From Chloridium humicola (Eukaryota; Ascomycota; Sordariomycetes; Chaetosphaeriales; Chaetosphaeriaceae): a stretch of DNA of 64,000 nt. The stretch covers positions 1,054,001-1,118,000 of the forward strand of contig JAPDFF010000002.1 of assembly GCA_027569505.1 (NCBI GenBank), in the 5' to 3' direction. Below, in pieces: positions 1-11,625 of this stretch (position 1 is the stretch's first letter; each line of letters begins with the position of its first letter). Under the pieces are notes generated by a model, which was not told the origin of the DNA, did no database searches, and saw only the letters and a list, made by a program, of their open reading frames with translations. A program made the translations under genes and the position numbers.

Positions 1-279
1 GGCTCCGAGGCCAAGGGTGTCGTCCTTCAGGGTTACTCGGATGTGTGTCGTGTTGGCTTCGGTGTGCCACTCCGCGTGCGGGGCGTCCTTAGCGCCGAGG
101 TACTGGCCTGGCTGCCATCCCTGAGCCCTCAAGATCTTCTGGCCAAAGGTGTCTGTGTTGCGCGACCATTTCGTGTTGTTCGGGTCGTTGCCGAGTTTCC
201 GCTTGCTTGAGGCCTGTCAGTATCAAGGTTTGGGGGGCTCCAAAGCTATCCCTTACTTTTTAGCGCCAGCGAGACCCAT
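1..279 (-). CDS. PXR1: PXR1/PinX1-like G-patch protein, N-terminal part (runs off the left edge)
   Basis: PXR1 is a nucleolar G-patch cofactor for rRNA and snoRNA processing and a telomerase inhibitor in yeast. Only the first two exons are present. Exon 1 (279-257) encodes the start MGLAGAK; a 51-nt intron (256-206, with a CTGAC branch-like motif) follows, and exon 2 (205-1) continues off the window. The spliced start MGLAGAKNKRKLGNDPNN and the later residues TFGQKILRAQGW and LKDDTLGLGA match the family N-terminus and the first half of the G-patch. The acceptor was chosen because only it gives the family N-K-R-K sequence in frame. Divergent from the gene at 662. The C-terminal basic region lies outside the window. 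Confidence 0.93.
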
Positions 280-661
280 GGTGACAAAGGATGCTCAGTA
301 ATGCTGAGCTTCTTGGTGTTGGAGGTTAACGGGCGGTCGTTGGCTCGTCCCGTCTTTTCTGCCAAATGTGGAACTGGATTTTTTTGGCGGGGAATCCAAG
401 CAGAACGGTTCTGCCATCTTACACCGCTTGTCGTTTCTGGTGTCGTGCATGAGCCAAGAGTTTGGTCGAGATCCATGTTGTGGGGTGGGAATCTGGAAAG
501 AAGGAAGGAAGAACCCACCGTTCCTTCTGGCTGAATTACATTCGACCCGTCAATGCCACCACCAAATGTTACCTCAAACTCCAGACACTTGTATGAAACC
601 ATATTAATTAGACCCCTTCGACGACATATCTGCCAACCGCAACGCAACGCATTTAGTTAAA
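280..661. other. Divergent intergenic region between PXR1 and the 662 gene
   Basis: 382 bp between two divergent start codons, so it presumably holds both promoters. I see no RNA gene, repeat or convincing coding exon. The short open frames here lack gene-like protein character. Confidence 0.6.
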
Positions 662-1350
662 ATGGCGCCCGCAGCAAACACCGCCAGACCAAGAAGGGCT
701 ACCGGGACCGGAAGGGGTCTCTCAGATTCCGACTCTGACGCCGAATATCAAGCCTACAATGGCCGCCTGAAGGAAGCCAGCGCCGCCCGAACCCGCCTGC
801 GGAAGGTATGTTGAACCTCTAGAACATCTCGTATCTCGAGTGAAAAAATTTACATCCAACGACACAGGCCAAACAAATCCGCGACAAAAACCGATCCGCC
901 GTCGCCACGGCCTACGAGTCCTCCCTCAAGCAGATCGAGGCCCGCATCCAGAAGTCTGTCGCCAAGCACAAAGACCTGCAGTAAGCCCTCCCATTCTCTT
1001 CCGGCCGCTTCGCCCTCCACCATCCCACTCCCTCACCTTATAGCCCCAACCACCCTCACCTTCCCTCCGCCCAACCAAATATTCACAAACAACTTGACTC
1101 AATCACACTGATGACCCAAAACAGAACAGCAATCCAAATCACCCACCTCCGCCGCCTCAAACAAGCCATGGACCGCCGCGACGCCACCGTCGAGCAGATC
1201 GCCCGCCGCCTGACCGAGCACCAGCGGCGGATGCTCAACCTGGCGATCCAGCTGCAGGCGCTGTATGAGGGGCGGAAGGAGGATGTTCGGGGGCTTGTGC
1301 AGGGGCAGGGTGAGGGTGGTGGCGGTGTGGTCGGTGGGGTGAAGGAGTAG
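662..1350 (+). CDS. Small basic coiled-coil protein, unknown function (160 aa)
   Basis: Three exons: 662-805, 868-980 and 1125-1350, giving 160 residues with frame kept at both junctions. The protein starts MAPAANTARPRRATGTGRG, has an acidic SDSDSD patch near residue 21, then a long charged helical stretch rich in K, R, Q, E and A (about residues 30-145), and ends in a Gly/Val tail. The helical part looks like a coiled coil. I do not recognise the family and give no function. It starts 382 bp from PXR1 in divergent orientation. The splice sites (GTATGT and GTAAGC donors, CAG acceptors) are normal for this genome. The gene is likely real; the role is unknown. Confidence 0.75.
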
Positions 1351-1634
1351 GTGCGTTCGGATGGCGTTGCGGGAGTTAGGACGTTGCTATTCGGTGTTCT
1401 TTGCTTGTGGGATGGATGATACCCTTGTTGCTTTTGGCGTTGGATGGGTTGCTGGTATTCCGGGGAGACCGGACGAAAAGGAAGGGGCACGGAGGCGGCG
1501 CCGGTGTAAGAGAGGATTCTCGAATTGCTCAAACCAACAAGTCTATCCTTCCTCCGTCTTGTGCAAGAAAACGCCGTGTATTGTACACATCATATCGTCG
1601 CATCCAAGTGCCTTCCAAAACGCCCGCCCGCAGT

Positions 1635-1977
1635 TCAGACCTTGAACCCGAACCCAGCCATGCAGCTCTTGTACTGGTCTATTGTCGACTGGCAGTCCTT
1701 CTCGGGGTCGGCGGCGGTCGAGAAGAGCATGCAGTCGTCGCGCTTGGCCTTCTCCTCCTTGCAGACGCAGCAGGGCTGTGGCATCGTTAGTCGGTATGTC
1801 GTCGCGAAAAGGAGAGTAGTCCTCAGAGAACCTTGGGCTTCGCGGCCTCGGTGGCGGCCGGAGCGGGCGCCGCAGCGGCGGCTAGAACGGGTCAGCAAGG
1901 TGCTTTGAGGCTGCTGGGTTGCCGGTTTGGCATTGTTGGTGCTGCTACTCACAAGTCTTGGAGCTAAAAGGCCACAT
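1635..1977 (-). CDS. COX17: Cytochrome c oxidase copper chaperone Cox17 (71 aa)
   Basis: Cox17 delivers Cu(I) to Sco1 and Cox11 in the mitochondrial intermembrane space for cytochrome oxidase assembly. Three exons: 1977-1953, 1881-1832 and 1775-1635, total 71 residues. The protein starts MWPFSSKTS, has a short Ala/Pro/Lys-rich lead, then the copper motif KPCCVCKEEK and the twin CX9C helical hairpin (cysteines in DDCM, KDCQ and KSCM), ending GFGFKV. All family cysteines are present. The first intron ends at CTAG after a CTGAC branch motif; the second donor (GTTCTC) is weak, but the joined frame is exactly the family sequence. The 283 bp between the 662 gene and this one looks like 3' flank only. 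Confidence 0.95.
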
Positions 1978-2442
1978 GGTAAAAAGAATGACTGTGCCGT
2001 TTCCTGGGACTGGGAACTGCACTGGAGGTTGTCCTGTGGTTCGGCTGAAGTTCAGATGTCGCTCGGTTGCGGCGGTTTTGATTTGTCAATGCTTCCAGAA
2101 CCTTTCTCCGTGACAGGGGCATGCCGGCGCCAAGCGGCGATGGCGTCAGCGCCCGCCAGGTCACCTGACACCCCTAGACGCAACCATCAGGGGGGTAAAC
2201 AAAGACGAGTGTTGCTGAGCAAATCCTCAGACCACAAAGTAGCCTGTATTGTGAGATATATCTCAAGCTATGTAAAAGAAATTCCGACAGTTGCAATGTG
2301 CCTTGGTAATGAGTTACACAATAAAGACAGATAAACACAACATCGATTTTGCACTCTCATGAGCACGACAAACACGACCACAACCCCCAACAACATCCCA
2401 ATGACCGTCTCAACCTCCTCACCCCTCCCCCCACACCACCCC
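1978..2442. other. Intergenic region between the TEL2 3' end and the COX17 start
   Basis: 465 bp. The right part is the TEL2 3' flank and the left part the COX17 promoter, since both genes are on the minus strand. The right side continues the strongly C-rich base composition of the TEL2 3' end. No separate gene or clear motif was seen. Confidence 0.5.
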
Positions 2443-5400
2443 TCAACCAAACCCAATCAAATCCCCCACCAACACCAACCTCCACCTCTCCACCCCCTCC
2501 CTCAACCTCACCAACACCCCGGCCGCAAGCGCCTTCACCATCTCCTCCTCCCCCTCCCCATTCCCACCACCCCCTCTCAACCCCCCAAAAACGCCCGCCA
2601 CCCACTCCTCCGTCTCCACCACCTCCCTCCCCAATTCCTCACAAACCTCCCCCATCCGCCTCTCATTCACATCCAGCAGCGCCACCAACCCGAACAGCAC
2701 CGCTCGCGTCACTTTCAAATCCCCCACCGCCGCCGCCCGCACGCTGGTACCCAGAAGCAGGCGCCACAGCTCGGCGGTCATCTGGGGAAGCGCGAGGGTA
2801 CTGGGCCCGGCGGCGTGCAGGAGGAGGGCGAGGGTTTGAAGGTAGAGGGAGAGGAGATGGGGGTGGAAGAGGATGGTGCGGGTGCGTTGCTGGGAGGAAG
2901 ATGGGGTGTGGAGGGCGGCTTGGAAGCGCGCGACGAGCGGGGAGAAGAAGGAGGTGGCGATTAGGGAGGCTGTGGTGTTGGGGATTGTGCGGAGGCGGGG
3001 GGCGGGGGCGATGCCGCGGGGGGATTTGTATTTGATTTTGGGGTTGGTGGCGTGGGAATCGGAGAGGGGTTGTTCTTGTTGTTGTTGTTGTTGTTGTTGT
3101 TGTTGGGAGAGGTGGGAGGTGAACGTGGAGAGTTTGAGGATGTCTGGGCCGGTGGCGGCGTCGGCGGCTGTGGCGGCGAGAGGGGCGAGGAAGTTGGAGG
3201 TGAGGGAGGTGGCGATGTGGTCGAGGGCGTTGGGTGGGAGAGGCTTCAAGGCAGACGCCGGTTGGTTTGACGGATTGTTGCCAAGATAGAGCCGCTCGAC
3301 ACGCTCAGGGAGCAACTTGGATGGAAACGACGCGGCGGCGGCGTACTCTGACGTCTCGAAACCTGCAATCTCGCGAGCGCTGAGGCCGAGGACAACGAGG
3401 ATAGATGCTCTCTGGGAGATGGAGTAGTCTCCGTCGAAAAACGTCTTGGCGAACCATAACCCCATCACTGCCGGTTTGGCGACGATGAGGGCAATCATCC
3501 CCTGTACCCTGAGATCGTCAAAGCTGTCAATTTCGAACTTGTCACTCAGGCCAACGAGCAACGTAGCCAGCTCTTCGGCGTGCTCGGACACCTCTGTTCC
3601 GTAGTCCGCTTTCCTCCGGATAAGTGTTGGCGCCGTCGCCAGAGCGAGCTTCTGGTGATCGTAGCTTTCTGTGTCTCGGAGGTACTTGATCAAGTCCCTG
3701 ATATAGACCGGAGCTTTTGGTTTGTTTCGCGTGACCAGTGTCGCGTCATCATCCGAGTCCTCCGCATCGGAGTCCGGTTTCGCGTAGGGAACAATGTCGT
3801 CTTCTTCTGGGCCCTCTTCGTCGCTCAGCTCCTCGATGATGAAGCCGGTCTGTGGCGGCTGTGCCATTGGTCTGTTCAGAGGGATTCGTTCGGCTTGAGG
3901 TTTCCTGTGCGGTATGTCGATGGGAGCTTTGCGCAACGGATCCAGCGTCCCGATCCCATCCGAGACTTCAGTCAAACTCTTGTACCACCGCCCTTCATCC
4001 TGATCTGTCTCTTCCATCTTGAAGTTGAGTCGCTTGTCTCCCTTGTCGACAAGTCCGGAAAGTGCCTCGCCCACCACCATGCCAAGGAAACGGGCCCTCT
4101 GATTTGATGCCCCTAATCGGTTCGATATGGCGTTAAGCCAGATGCTAGATCGCAGGAGCAAGGCCAGCTTTATTGGCGACTGCCTGTGCACGTATCCAGC
4201 GGCCAGGAGCAGGACATGGGCATGAGCTGTACGCTTCGTCAGTAACTGCCCGTAAAATAGGGCTGTTGGCACTCACCTTCCTGCTGCAAAGTCGGGGAGT
4301 GCTTGATGTAGAGCTGGTCACCGAACTGGCTGAGGCTTTTCTCAAGCACCGTGACGAGATCATCCCTCTGCCGGGCGATAACAGCCAGAACAGCCCGCCG
4401 GATACCGACGCCCTCCCCAAGACCAGCCCCCGAGGAACCAGTCAGCCACTCCACCAAGCATCTCCTTCCGTTGTAATTCGACGCGAGAATTAAATTTAGT
4501 GCGCCGGCGACGGCCGAGATGATTGGCTTAATCTCTTCGGATTCGCATTGTCCAAGCCGGTCAAGATGTTCAGCTGAAAATAGCTTCAGAACAGAGGACA
4601 GGACCTTGCGCTGCACAGTTTGGGGCAGATTCTTCAGTAAAAGACCGAATTTTGCTGGGTCAGCATCCTTCTTGAAAACGAGCTCGGTTATCAGTTGCTT
4701 AATGAGCGCATCTGTAGGTTCATCAGCCATCATACCCCTTTTGCAACAGCTAGCAGATCTCACCTGAGTGACCGAGACGCAGAGCTTTGGCAAAGAGGTC
4801 AGACCCAAACTTGCTCTCCTCGGCTGTACGGTCTGCGTTTGCCACTGTCGTGATATTCATACCCAGCCACAGGGCATACTGTAACGAGTCGGCTGGCCAG
4901 ACATTGTCAAGCTTCTTGCTTGAATTGTCGGACTTGGCGACCTCCTCAGCTTCCGCAGCCAAAGAAATGACACGGCCGCCTCCGAACGTTGCAACAATTT
5001 CCTGTACCCGTGGCTTCACCCTCCCCGGTCCATCCTGTCCCGTTGTCGCAATCTTCCATGCTTCCAGCAGCCAACCATCGCCCTGGAGGACGCGGCAAAG
5101 CAAATCGAGAAGGATCCCGAGATTCAAGGAGATATCCGGCCGCCTTGCTTTCGCAGTTGCCTCAGTCTTGGCTTCCTGTATCAGTGCCCTCAGCCGAGCG
5201 AGAATGGCATTGATCCCTGTGATGCTCGAGAGACAATACAGGAGTAGTTTCAGGCCAGAGTTCTTGGCCTGGTGGACGTCTTCGACCAATAATGCCCAGT
5301 AATTCGGTACGATTTCCGAGACCAAGACTTGCACTAACTGTGCAGTCAAAGGACTTGGTAACTTGATAAAGGGGAAGCTGGAGCTCGGGGTTTCGTGGCG

Positions 5401-5622
5401 AGAGAGGAAATTCAAGACGGAGATGAGAGAGTCGTAGTCCGGCTCATGCTTGAGGGCCTCCAGCGCATCCTCTGGCGAAGATGGAGGCTTCTGCTGAAGC
5501 TGTGTTTTCCCTTTCGCGTCTCTGCTCCCCGAGCTCTCTTGAACGCTCAACTGCAAGAAATTGTCGTCCTTCCCTGCCGGGGTCTTGCGAATGACGCTGG
5601 CCTGCGTCAGGAGCTCGTCCAT
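2443..5622 (-). CDS. TEL2: Telomere length regulation protein Tel2 (1025 aa)
   Basis: Tel2 is the core of the TTT complex (Tel2-Tti1-Tti2), which stabilises PIKK kinases such as TOR, ATM and ATR with Hsp90. Three exons: 5622-4764, 4711-4277 and 4226-2443, with introns of 52 and 50 nt, give 1025 residues. The start MDELLTQASVIRK was chosen over upstream in-frame codons because it begins the conserved N-terminus. The telomere-length-regulation domain lies at about residues 600-720 (APVYIRDLIKYLRD ... GLSAREIAGF). A glutamine run near residue 815 is encoded by a CAA repeat at about 3068-3103. Just before the domain is an acidic patch, as in other Tel2 proteins. Divergent from UBA3. Confidence 0.93.
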
Positions 5623-6187
5623 GTTGGATAATTGACGATGACGCCCGGTGTATGAGAAAGTCTCAATGTTTCGATTCAATGGAGATGGCGCTCGGGCTCG
5701 AAGACCAAAATGCCGTTTTTATTTTGAGAGACGCGAATGCCTTCCAGAAGCTTCAGTCCTGAGGTTTGAGGACTGGGGTGATGCTGAAACCCTCGCCAAG
5801 GCAACAAAGACCGAGAATGGTTCTCTCTCCTAAAAAGCTTGTGTTTTGCGGCAAAATGTCATGACTTCCGAAGACCACCCAATCTGACGCCTGAATTTCA
5901 GCCTTAAACCCGTATACTGAGAAAGTTTGGTGATGAGATGAAGCAAGTAAAGTCACAAAGTGGTGGATTGTCGTTGTACGTGAGAGACCGACAAGGATCC
6001 CATCACAGCCTTGGATAAGTGGAGACCCGGTGATAAGCTGGCCATAGAGAAGGGATGCCTGAACCAACGACCACAACCTCCCCGGCTCATGCTCTCAGCT
6101 TCATCTCACTCTGCTCCAACTGCCTCTTGAACTCCATTCAAGCTAGGTCTTAGCCAGCTTCCATTCAAATCAAAATCACACCAAAAA
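5623..6187. other. Divergent promoter region TEL2 / UBA3
   Basis: 565 bp between divergent start codons. On the plus strand a short upstream ORF of 31 codons (ATG at 6055, stop at about 6150) lies in the probable UBA3 leader. No RNA gene or repeat was seen. Confidence 0.5.
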
Positions 6188-7489
6188 ATGGCTTCCGCAG
6201 AAGTCCACCCCGGCATGGAGCCAGCACGATGGACTTACCTCGACCGGGTGCGCACCCGCCCCAGTCCCTTCACAGATCCCGACTTCTTCGACGGCAAGTC
6301 GGTGGCCTCAGCCATGGAACAGATGAAGATCTTGGTCATCGGAGCCGGAGGCCTTGGCTGCGAGATCCTCAAGAACCTCGCCCTGTCCGGGTTCAAAGAC
6401 ATCCACGTGATCGACATGGACACCATCGACATCTCCAATCTCAACCGCCAGTTCCTCTTCCGCCAGTCCGACGTCGGCAAGTTCAAGGCCGAGGTCGCCG
6501 CCCGCTTCGTCGAGAGGCGAGTGAAGGGTGTCAAAATCACCCCTCACAACTGCCGCATCCAGGACTTCGACACGGACTTCTACATGAAGTTCCAGCTCGT
6601 CGTGTGCGGCCTGGACAGCATCGAGGCGCGGCGGTGGATCAACGCGACCCTCGTCGATATGGTCGACGAGGACACGCAAGACAGCCTCAAGCCCCTCATC
6701 GACGGCGGCACCGAGGGATTCAAAGGCCAGGCCCGCGTCGTCCTCCCCATGATGACATCCTGCATCGAGTGCCAGCTGGACATGCACGCGCCGCGCGCGG
6801 CCGTCCCCCTCTGCACCCTCGCCAGCATCCCCCGCCAGCCTGAGCACTGCATTGAATGGGCCCACGTCATCGCCTGGGACCAAGAAAAGCCCTTCCCCAA
6901 ACTCGACAACGACGATCCGGAGCACATCACCTGGCTATTCCAAAAAGCGCTCCTCCGCGCCCACGAATTCAACATTCCTGGCGTGACCTACTCCCTCACG
7001 CAAGGCGTCGTCAAAAACATCATCCCCGCCATCGCCGCCACCAACAGCGTGATCGCCGCATCCTGCTGCAACGAGGCCCTCAAGATCGCCTCCAGCTGTG
7101 CCCCCGCCCTCGCCCTGGCCGACAACAACTACATGATGTACTCTGGCAACGACAGCATCTACACGTACACCTTCAAGCATGAGCGCAAGCCCGATTGCCC
7201 CGTGTGCGGCGAGACAGCGCGCCCCCTGCCCGCCGACCGCGCCTGGACCCTGCGCGAGCTGCTCGACTCGCTGGCTGCGCTGCCCGAGGCGCAGCTGAAG
7301 AAGCCGAGTGTTCGTGCAGAGGGAAAGACACTGTATATGCAGTTTCCGCCGAGTCTGGAGGAGCAGACGAGGGCGAATCTAGATAAGACGCTGGGGGAGT
7401 TGGGGCTGGAGGAGGGGAGTGAGATCGCGGTAAATGACTCGGCGTTTGCGACGGTGCAGTTTAAGTTTGTGTTGAAGTTTAAGCAATGA
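6188..7489 (+). CDS. UBA3: NEDD8-activating enzyme E1 catalytic subunit Uba3 (433 aa)
   Basis: Uba3 pairs with Ula1/APP-BP1 to adenylate NEDD8/Rub1 and pass it to Ubc12 for cullin modification. Single exon. The nucleotide-binding glycine loop GAGGLGCEILKNLALSG is near residue 53 and the acidic IDMDTIDISNLNRQF follows. The catalytic cysteine is C209 in VPLCTLASIPRQ. Zinc-binding CxxC pairs are seen in SCIECQ and CPVCGE. The C-terminal ubiquitin-fold-like domain covers roughly residues 345-433. The length is normal for the family and nothing is missing. It converges with RPC40, with 340 bp between the stop codons. Confidence 0.97.
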   Translation: MASAEVHPGMEPARWTYLDRVRTRPSPFTDPDFFDGKSVASAMEQMKILVIGAGGLGCEILKNLALSGFKDIHVIDMDTIDISNLNRQFLFRQSDVGKFKAEVAARFVERRVKGVKITPHNCRIQDFDTDFYMKFQLVVCGLDSIEARRWINATLVDMVDEDTQDSLKPLIDGGTEGFKGQARVVLPMMTSCIECQLDMHAPRAAVPLCTLASIPRQPEHCIEWAHVIAWDQEKPFPKLDNDDPEHITWLFQKALLRAHEFNIPGVTYSLTQGVVKNIIPAIAATNSVIAASCCNEALKIASSCAPALALADNNYMMYSGNDSIYTYTFKHERKPDCPVCGETARPLPADRAWTLRELLDSLAALPEAQLKKPSVRAEGKTLYMQFPPSLEEQTRANLDKTLGELGLEEGSEIAVNDSAFATVQFKFVLKFKQ

Positions 7490-7829
7490 GGGACGGGATG
7501 GGTGATGGAGCAGGTGTTTTAGAGGTTTGGGAGCATTTTTGCGAGGCGTCACGGAGCGGATAATACAGGGACATGTAGCGGGATTCTACACACTGCTTGC
7601 CTCATGAGCGGAGGCCTTTTTTTGACGGGGATAGAGGCAGCAGAGAGAATTGGAACAGAGTTCAAAAAAGTGACTTCTATTCCCGTCGTGAGATGTCTAC
7701 AAATGGCAGCAAAGAACAGACCAGTGGCCAAAACCCCCTTTTCAGAACCACCTTGACGCCGTGCCCATGTTGAGATAAATTGAGAAAGGGGTATATCCCC
7801 AACAACAACCACCACCCTCTCAACCGCGT
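7490..7829. other. Convergent intergenic region UBA3 / RPC40
   Basis: 340 bp between two stop codons on opposite strands, so it holds both 3' ends. No gene seen. Confidence 0.5.
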
Positions 7830-9004
7830 CTATCTGACCATGTTGACCACCTGCTTCTCCAGATCCTGCGCCTTCTTTTTGAGGTGCGCCACCGACTCCA
7901 GGAAGATGGCCTCGCTGTCCCACTGCCCAGTGCTCTCCACCAGATAAATAAAGTGGTCCCTCCTCCGGCCAAGCTTGACCTTGTCCTTGAACTCGTCGTG
8001 CCGCAGGCACTCCCTGCTGACGGTGTCGCGCATGGGGTCAACCACCACCGCCTTGAGCTCGCCCTCGTGGCCCTCATACCCGCTCCCCTTCTGGCCCGCC
8101 TCCTCCCTGGTTACCTTCTCCAGCCCAATCACGCCGCGCGGGAAGCACCTGGCAAACTTCTCGGCGTCGGCGCCCAGGATCGGCCGCTCAATCGTGATGG
8201 TGGGCATCAGGCGGTACGAGGCGGTCGCGACGGGCGAGAACTTGGCGTGGTCGGACCCGACGCCCTTGTGCATGTGCATCGAGAGACTGATCTCCTGGCC
8301 CGGCCGCATCTTGGCGATCAGGATGTCCGGGTTGACGGGCGCGATGGCGTCGGCGCCCGAGAAGTACTTCTCCTGCCGCCCGACGGGGCAAAACTCGATG
8401 TCGCGCGCGTAGACGTGCGCGTGCTTGAACAGCTTGGTCGGGTCCGTCTCGCCGGGGGCCGCGTCGTCGTTGTGCTCGCACTGGATCTCGAGGCGTAGTG
8501 AAACCGTGTTGAAGTCGAAGTAGCTGCTGTTGACCTGTGACTCGTCCGTCGGCTTGCGCCACCACTTGAGAAACTTGTGCAGGCCCTCGTGGCCGCCCTT
8601 GAATGGGATGAGGCCTAGCCGGTGGGCGAGCACCTCGTCTTGGATCACCGACGTGTTGTTGTTGATGAAGACGGTCTCAATGGCGAGAGTCGGGATGTCG
8701 GCGATCATAATGCGCCGGAAGGCGTTGGCGATGGAGGCGTCGCAGCCGATGAGGGAGAAGGAGGCCTCGAGGGGGTCGTTCTGGTGGAATTCGATGCGGA
8801 AGTTTTGGCGGAAGTAGTCGATGTCCCAGGCGTGCTCCTCGCCGGGGTAGTGCCCGGGGAAGTCGGTGGATGTGACATCGGTGACGGTTTCATCGTGGAC
8901 GCCGACGATCTGGTGGTGTGTTAAAGATGGTGATTCCCTACCATTGACAGTAAACCAACCTTTCGCCGCTCCAGCTCTTCTTGTGTTGGGGTTTTGTGAG
9001 GCAT
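7830..9004 (-). CDS. RPC40: RNA polymerase I and III subunit AC40 (374 aa)
   Basis: AC40 is the alpha-like subunit shared by RNA polymerases I and III and pairs with AC19 in the assembly platform. Two exons: 9004-8960 (MPHKTPTQEELERRK) and 8909-7830, with a 50-nt intron. The alpha-type dimerisation domain is clear: FSLIGCDASIANAFRRIMIADIPTLAIE, then EVLAHRLGLIPF. The insert domain and the second half of the dimerisation fold follow up to the C-terminus VVNMVR. Length 374 is normal. Divergent from the complex I 49-kDa gene. Confidence 0.96.
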
Positions 9005-9555
9005 GGTGACTGATGTGAAGGGGGTGTTGGTGGGGTTGTTGTCCGTCTCTCACCAGACGGGACCTGGAAATTCTTCGAGCGCCTCCATCTCTAAACGCGA
9101 TCAATCGGCGGCAGAATATTTTACTTATCGCGAGGAAATTTTGACCGCCTTTGCAGGGTCCACTCCAGCCACTGATGCAAGGAAAGGTGGTCTGTGCTTC
9201 TCCAAGTCTCAAACAGCTGCGGCACTCGGATAAAACCCACGCCGGGAGCTGTCGGCTTGCCCAATCAACGCGCTGTAGATTCACTTGTGGCCTGAGCTTG
9301 CAATTGGCCACTGAGAGGTCAGTGACAAGCAGCCGAAATCGTGCTCCCCACCACCGCCAGCCAGCAACCGCCAGTCTGCCGCCAGCCTGCCACTCAGTCC
9401 GCAGTCTGAAGCTCAGTGCTGGTACTGTCGCCATTGACCCCGGAGAAGAGGCCGCAACCCGGGAGCCCGAGACCTAAGCGCGCACCCGGCAACCCCCCCT
9501 TCTCCTCGTCCGCTTCTCCGCCTCTCCGCCCGACACACCCTCCCCATCCCCGACC
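9005..9555. other. Divergent promoter region RPC40 / NUO49
   Basis: 551 bp between divergent start codons. The part close to the 9556 start is pyrimidine-rich, as in fungal leaders. No other feature is supported. Confidence 0.5.
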
Positions 9556-11160
9556 ATGTCGACAACACTATACCGTCTCGCCGGCCGCAGCGCCAAGCGG
9601 CTGTGCACCCGCCCATCACCAGCTCTCGCCAGCTCCATCTCGTCACATACCGCCCGCGCCTTCTCCGCCTCGGCCCTCCGCCGCTACGCCGAGCCCCAGC
9701 ACTACGAGCGCACCCGCCTGATCCCCGTGGGCTCCGACTTCTCCTCCGCCGACCCCTACGGCATCTCGACCGAGCCCGAGGCCCCCAGCACAAAATCCCG
9801 CGAGGACTCGGTCGCCCACCGCAAGGTGCGCCACTACACGGTTAACTTCGGCCCCCAGCATCCCGCCGCTCACGGCGTGTTGCGTCTGATTCTGGAGCTC
9901 AATGGCGAGGAGATCATCCGCGCCGACCCGCACGTCGGCCTGCTGCACCGCGGCACCGAGAAGTTGTGCGAGTACAAGACATATCTGCAGGCCCTGCCCT
10001 ACTTTGACCGTCTCGACTACGTCTCCATGATGACCAACGAGCAGTGCTTCTCGCTGGCCGTCGAGAAGCTGCTCAACATCGAGATTCCCGACCGCGCCAA
10101 GTACATCCGCACCCTGTTCGGCGAGATCACTCGCGTCCTGAACCACCTCATGTCCGTCCTCTCCCACGCCATGGACGTTGGCGCCCTGACGCCCTTCCTG
10201 TGGGGTTTCGAGGAGAGAGAGAAGCTGATGGTGAGTACCATTTCACGCTGGGGGGAGGATTCAAAGAGGGGGAAACCATCGATTGGGGAACTAGGGGTTG
10301 GTCTCTAACGAATTCCGGCGAAGCTAATGTACATGCCCAGGAATTCTATGAGCGCGTGTCCGGCGCCCGCCTCCACGCCGCGTACGTCCGCCCCGGCGGT
10401 GTCCACCAGGACATCCCCATGGGTCTGCTCGACGACATCTACCAGTGGGCGACGCAGTTCGGCGACCGCATCGACGAGACCGAGGAGATGCTGACGGACA
10501 ACCGCATCTGGATCAACCGTCTGAAGGGTGTGGGCGTCGTCACGGCCGCCGAGGCCCTCGACCTCTCCTTCACCGGCGTCATGCTCCGCGGCTCCGGCGT
10601 GCCCTGGGATATCCGCAAGTCGCAGCCCTACGACGCCTACGACAAGGTCGAGTTCGACGTCCCTGTCGGCGTCAACGGCGACTGCTACGACCGCTACCTG
10701 TGCCGCATGGAGGAGTTCCGCCAGTCACTGCGCATCATCCACCAGTGCCTGAACCAGATGCCCGCCGGCCCTGTTCGCGTCGAGGACTACAAGGTCTCCC
10801 CGCCGCCCCGCTCCGCCATGAAGGAGAACATGGAGGCCCTGATTCACCACTTCCTGCTCTACACCAAGGGCTATGCCGTGCCCCCCGGCGACACCTACTC
10901 CGCCATCGAGGCCCCTAAGGGCGAGATGGCCGTGTATGTGGTCAGCGATGGCAGCGAGCGCCCTTACCGCGTGCACATCCGCGCGCCGGGCTTCGCCCAT
11001 CTTGGTGGTTTCGATCATGTTTGCAGGGGCCACTTGCTGGCTGATGCTGTCGCGGTTATTGGTACCATGGATCTGGTGTTCGGTGAGTTTTACCCTCCTT
11101 GAAAATCAAGACTTAAGATGTAATGTGACTAACCTTGTGGCAGGCGAGGTCGATCGGTAA
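9556..11160 (+). CDS. NUO49: NADH:ubiquinone oxidoreductase 49-kDa subunit (477 aa)
   Basis: This is the NDUFS2/NuoD-type core subunit of mitochondrial complex I, lining the quinone site. Three exons: 9556-10230, 10341-11082 and 11144-11160. The last exon is only 17 nt and encodes the end of GEVDR. The N-terminus is basic and Ser/Ala-rich (RLAGRSAKRLC...), a probable mitochondrial targeting sequence of about 40 residues. Core motifs include TVNFGPQHPAAHGVLRL, HVGLLHRGTEKL and YVRPGGVHQDIP. The ending GTMDLVFGEVDR is the conserved C-terminus, which supports the tiny last exon. Length is normal. Confidence 0.97.
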
Positions 11161-11625
11161 ATTTCTTGAATGGGCAGCCGTCCAAAAAGTTCTAGAGACT
11201 GAAAGCATCGCGAGTGGGGAAATGGGACTCGGTGAAAAAGTGCCGTTCCGGTGTGGCGGTGTAAGTTGGTATGGACTCCTTCCCGGGCATAGATAGAACC
11301 CCGAGACGAGGCAGTGCCAGTCCGCGCTGAGGCCAGCTTGGAGTTTTGGTGTGGGTGTCGAGCGAGATGGAGTGGAACGAAACGCTCGTTCATGGTGTCG
11401 ATGTCGTTTCGTTTGTAACTCGCTGTATCATACGCCGGGAGAGAGGGGGCTTTCGAGGTGGGCTGCTGTAGAGAGTGTAACGGCGGCCGCTTCTTTTGTT
11501 GTGAGCTCACCCTTGCCCCTGGCAACGAGACGTAAATATCCTACACTGTTTTTCACAGTTGCCGCTATGTTTGTCAGCTCCGCCCTATCTGAGCCTGATA
11601 TGAGGTTGACTTACGGATGGGTGGC
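11161..11625. other. Convergent intergenic region after NUO49
   Basis: 465 bp between stop codons on opposite strands, holding both 3' ends. No gene or strong motif recognised. Confidence 0.45.
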
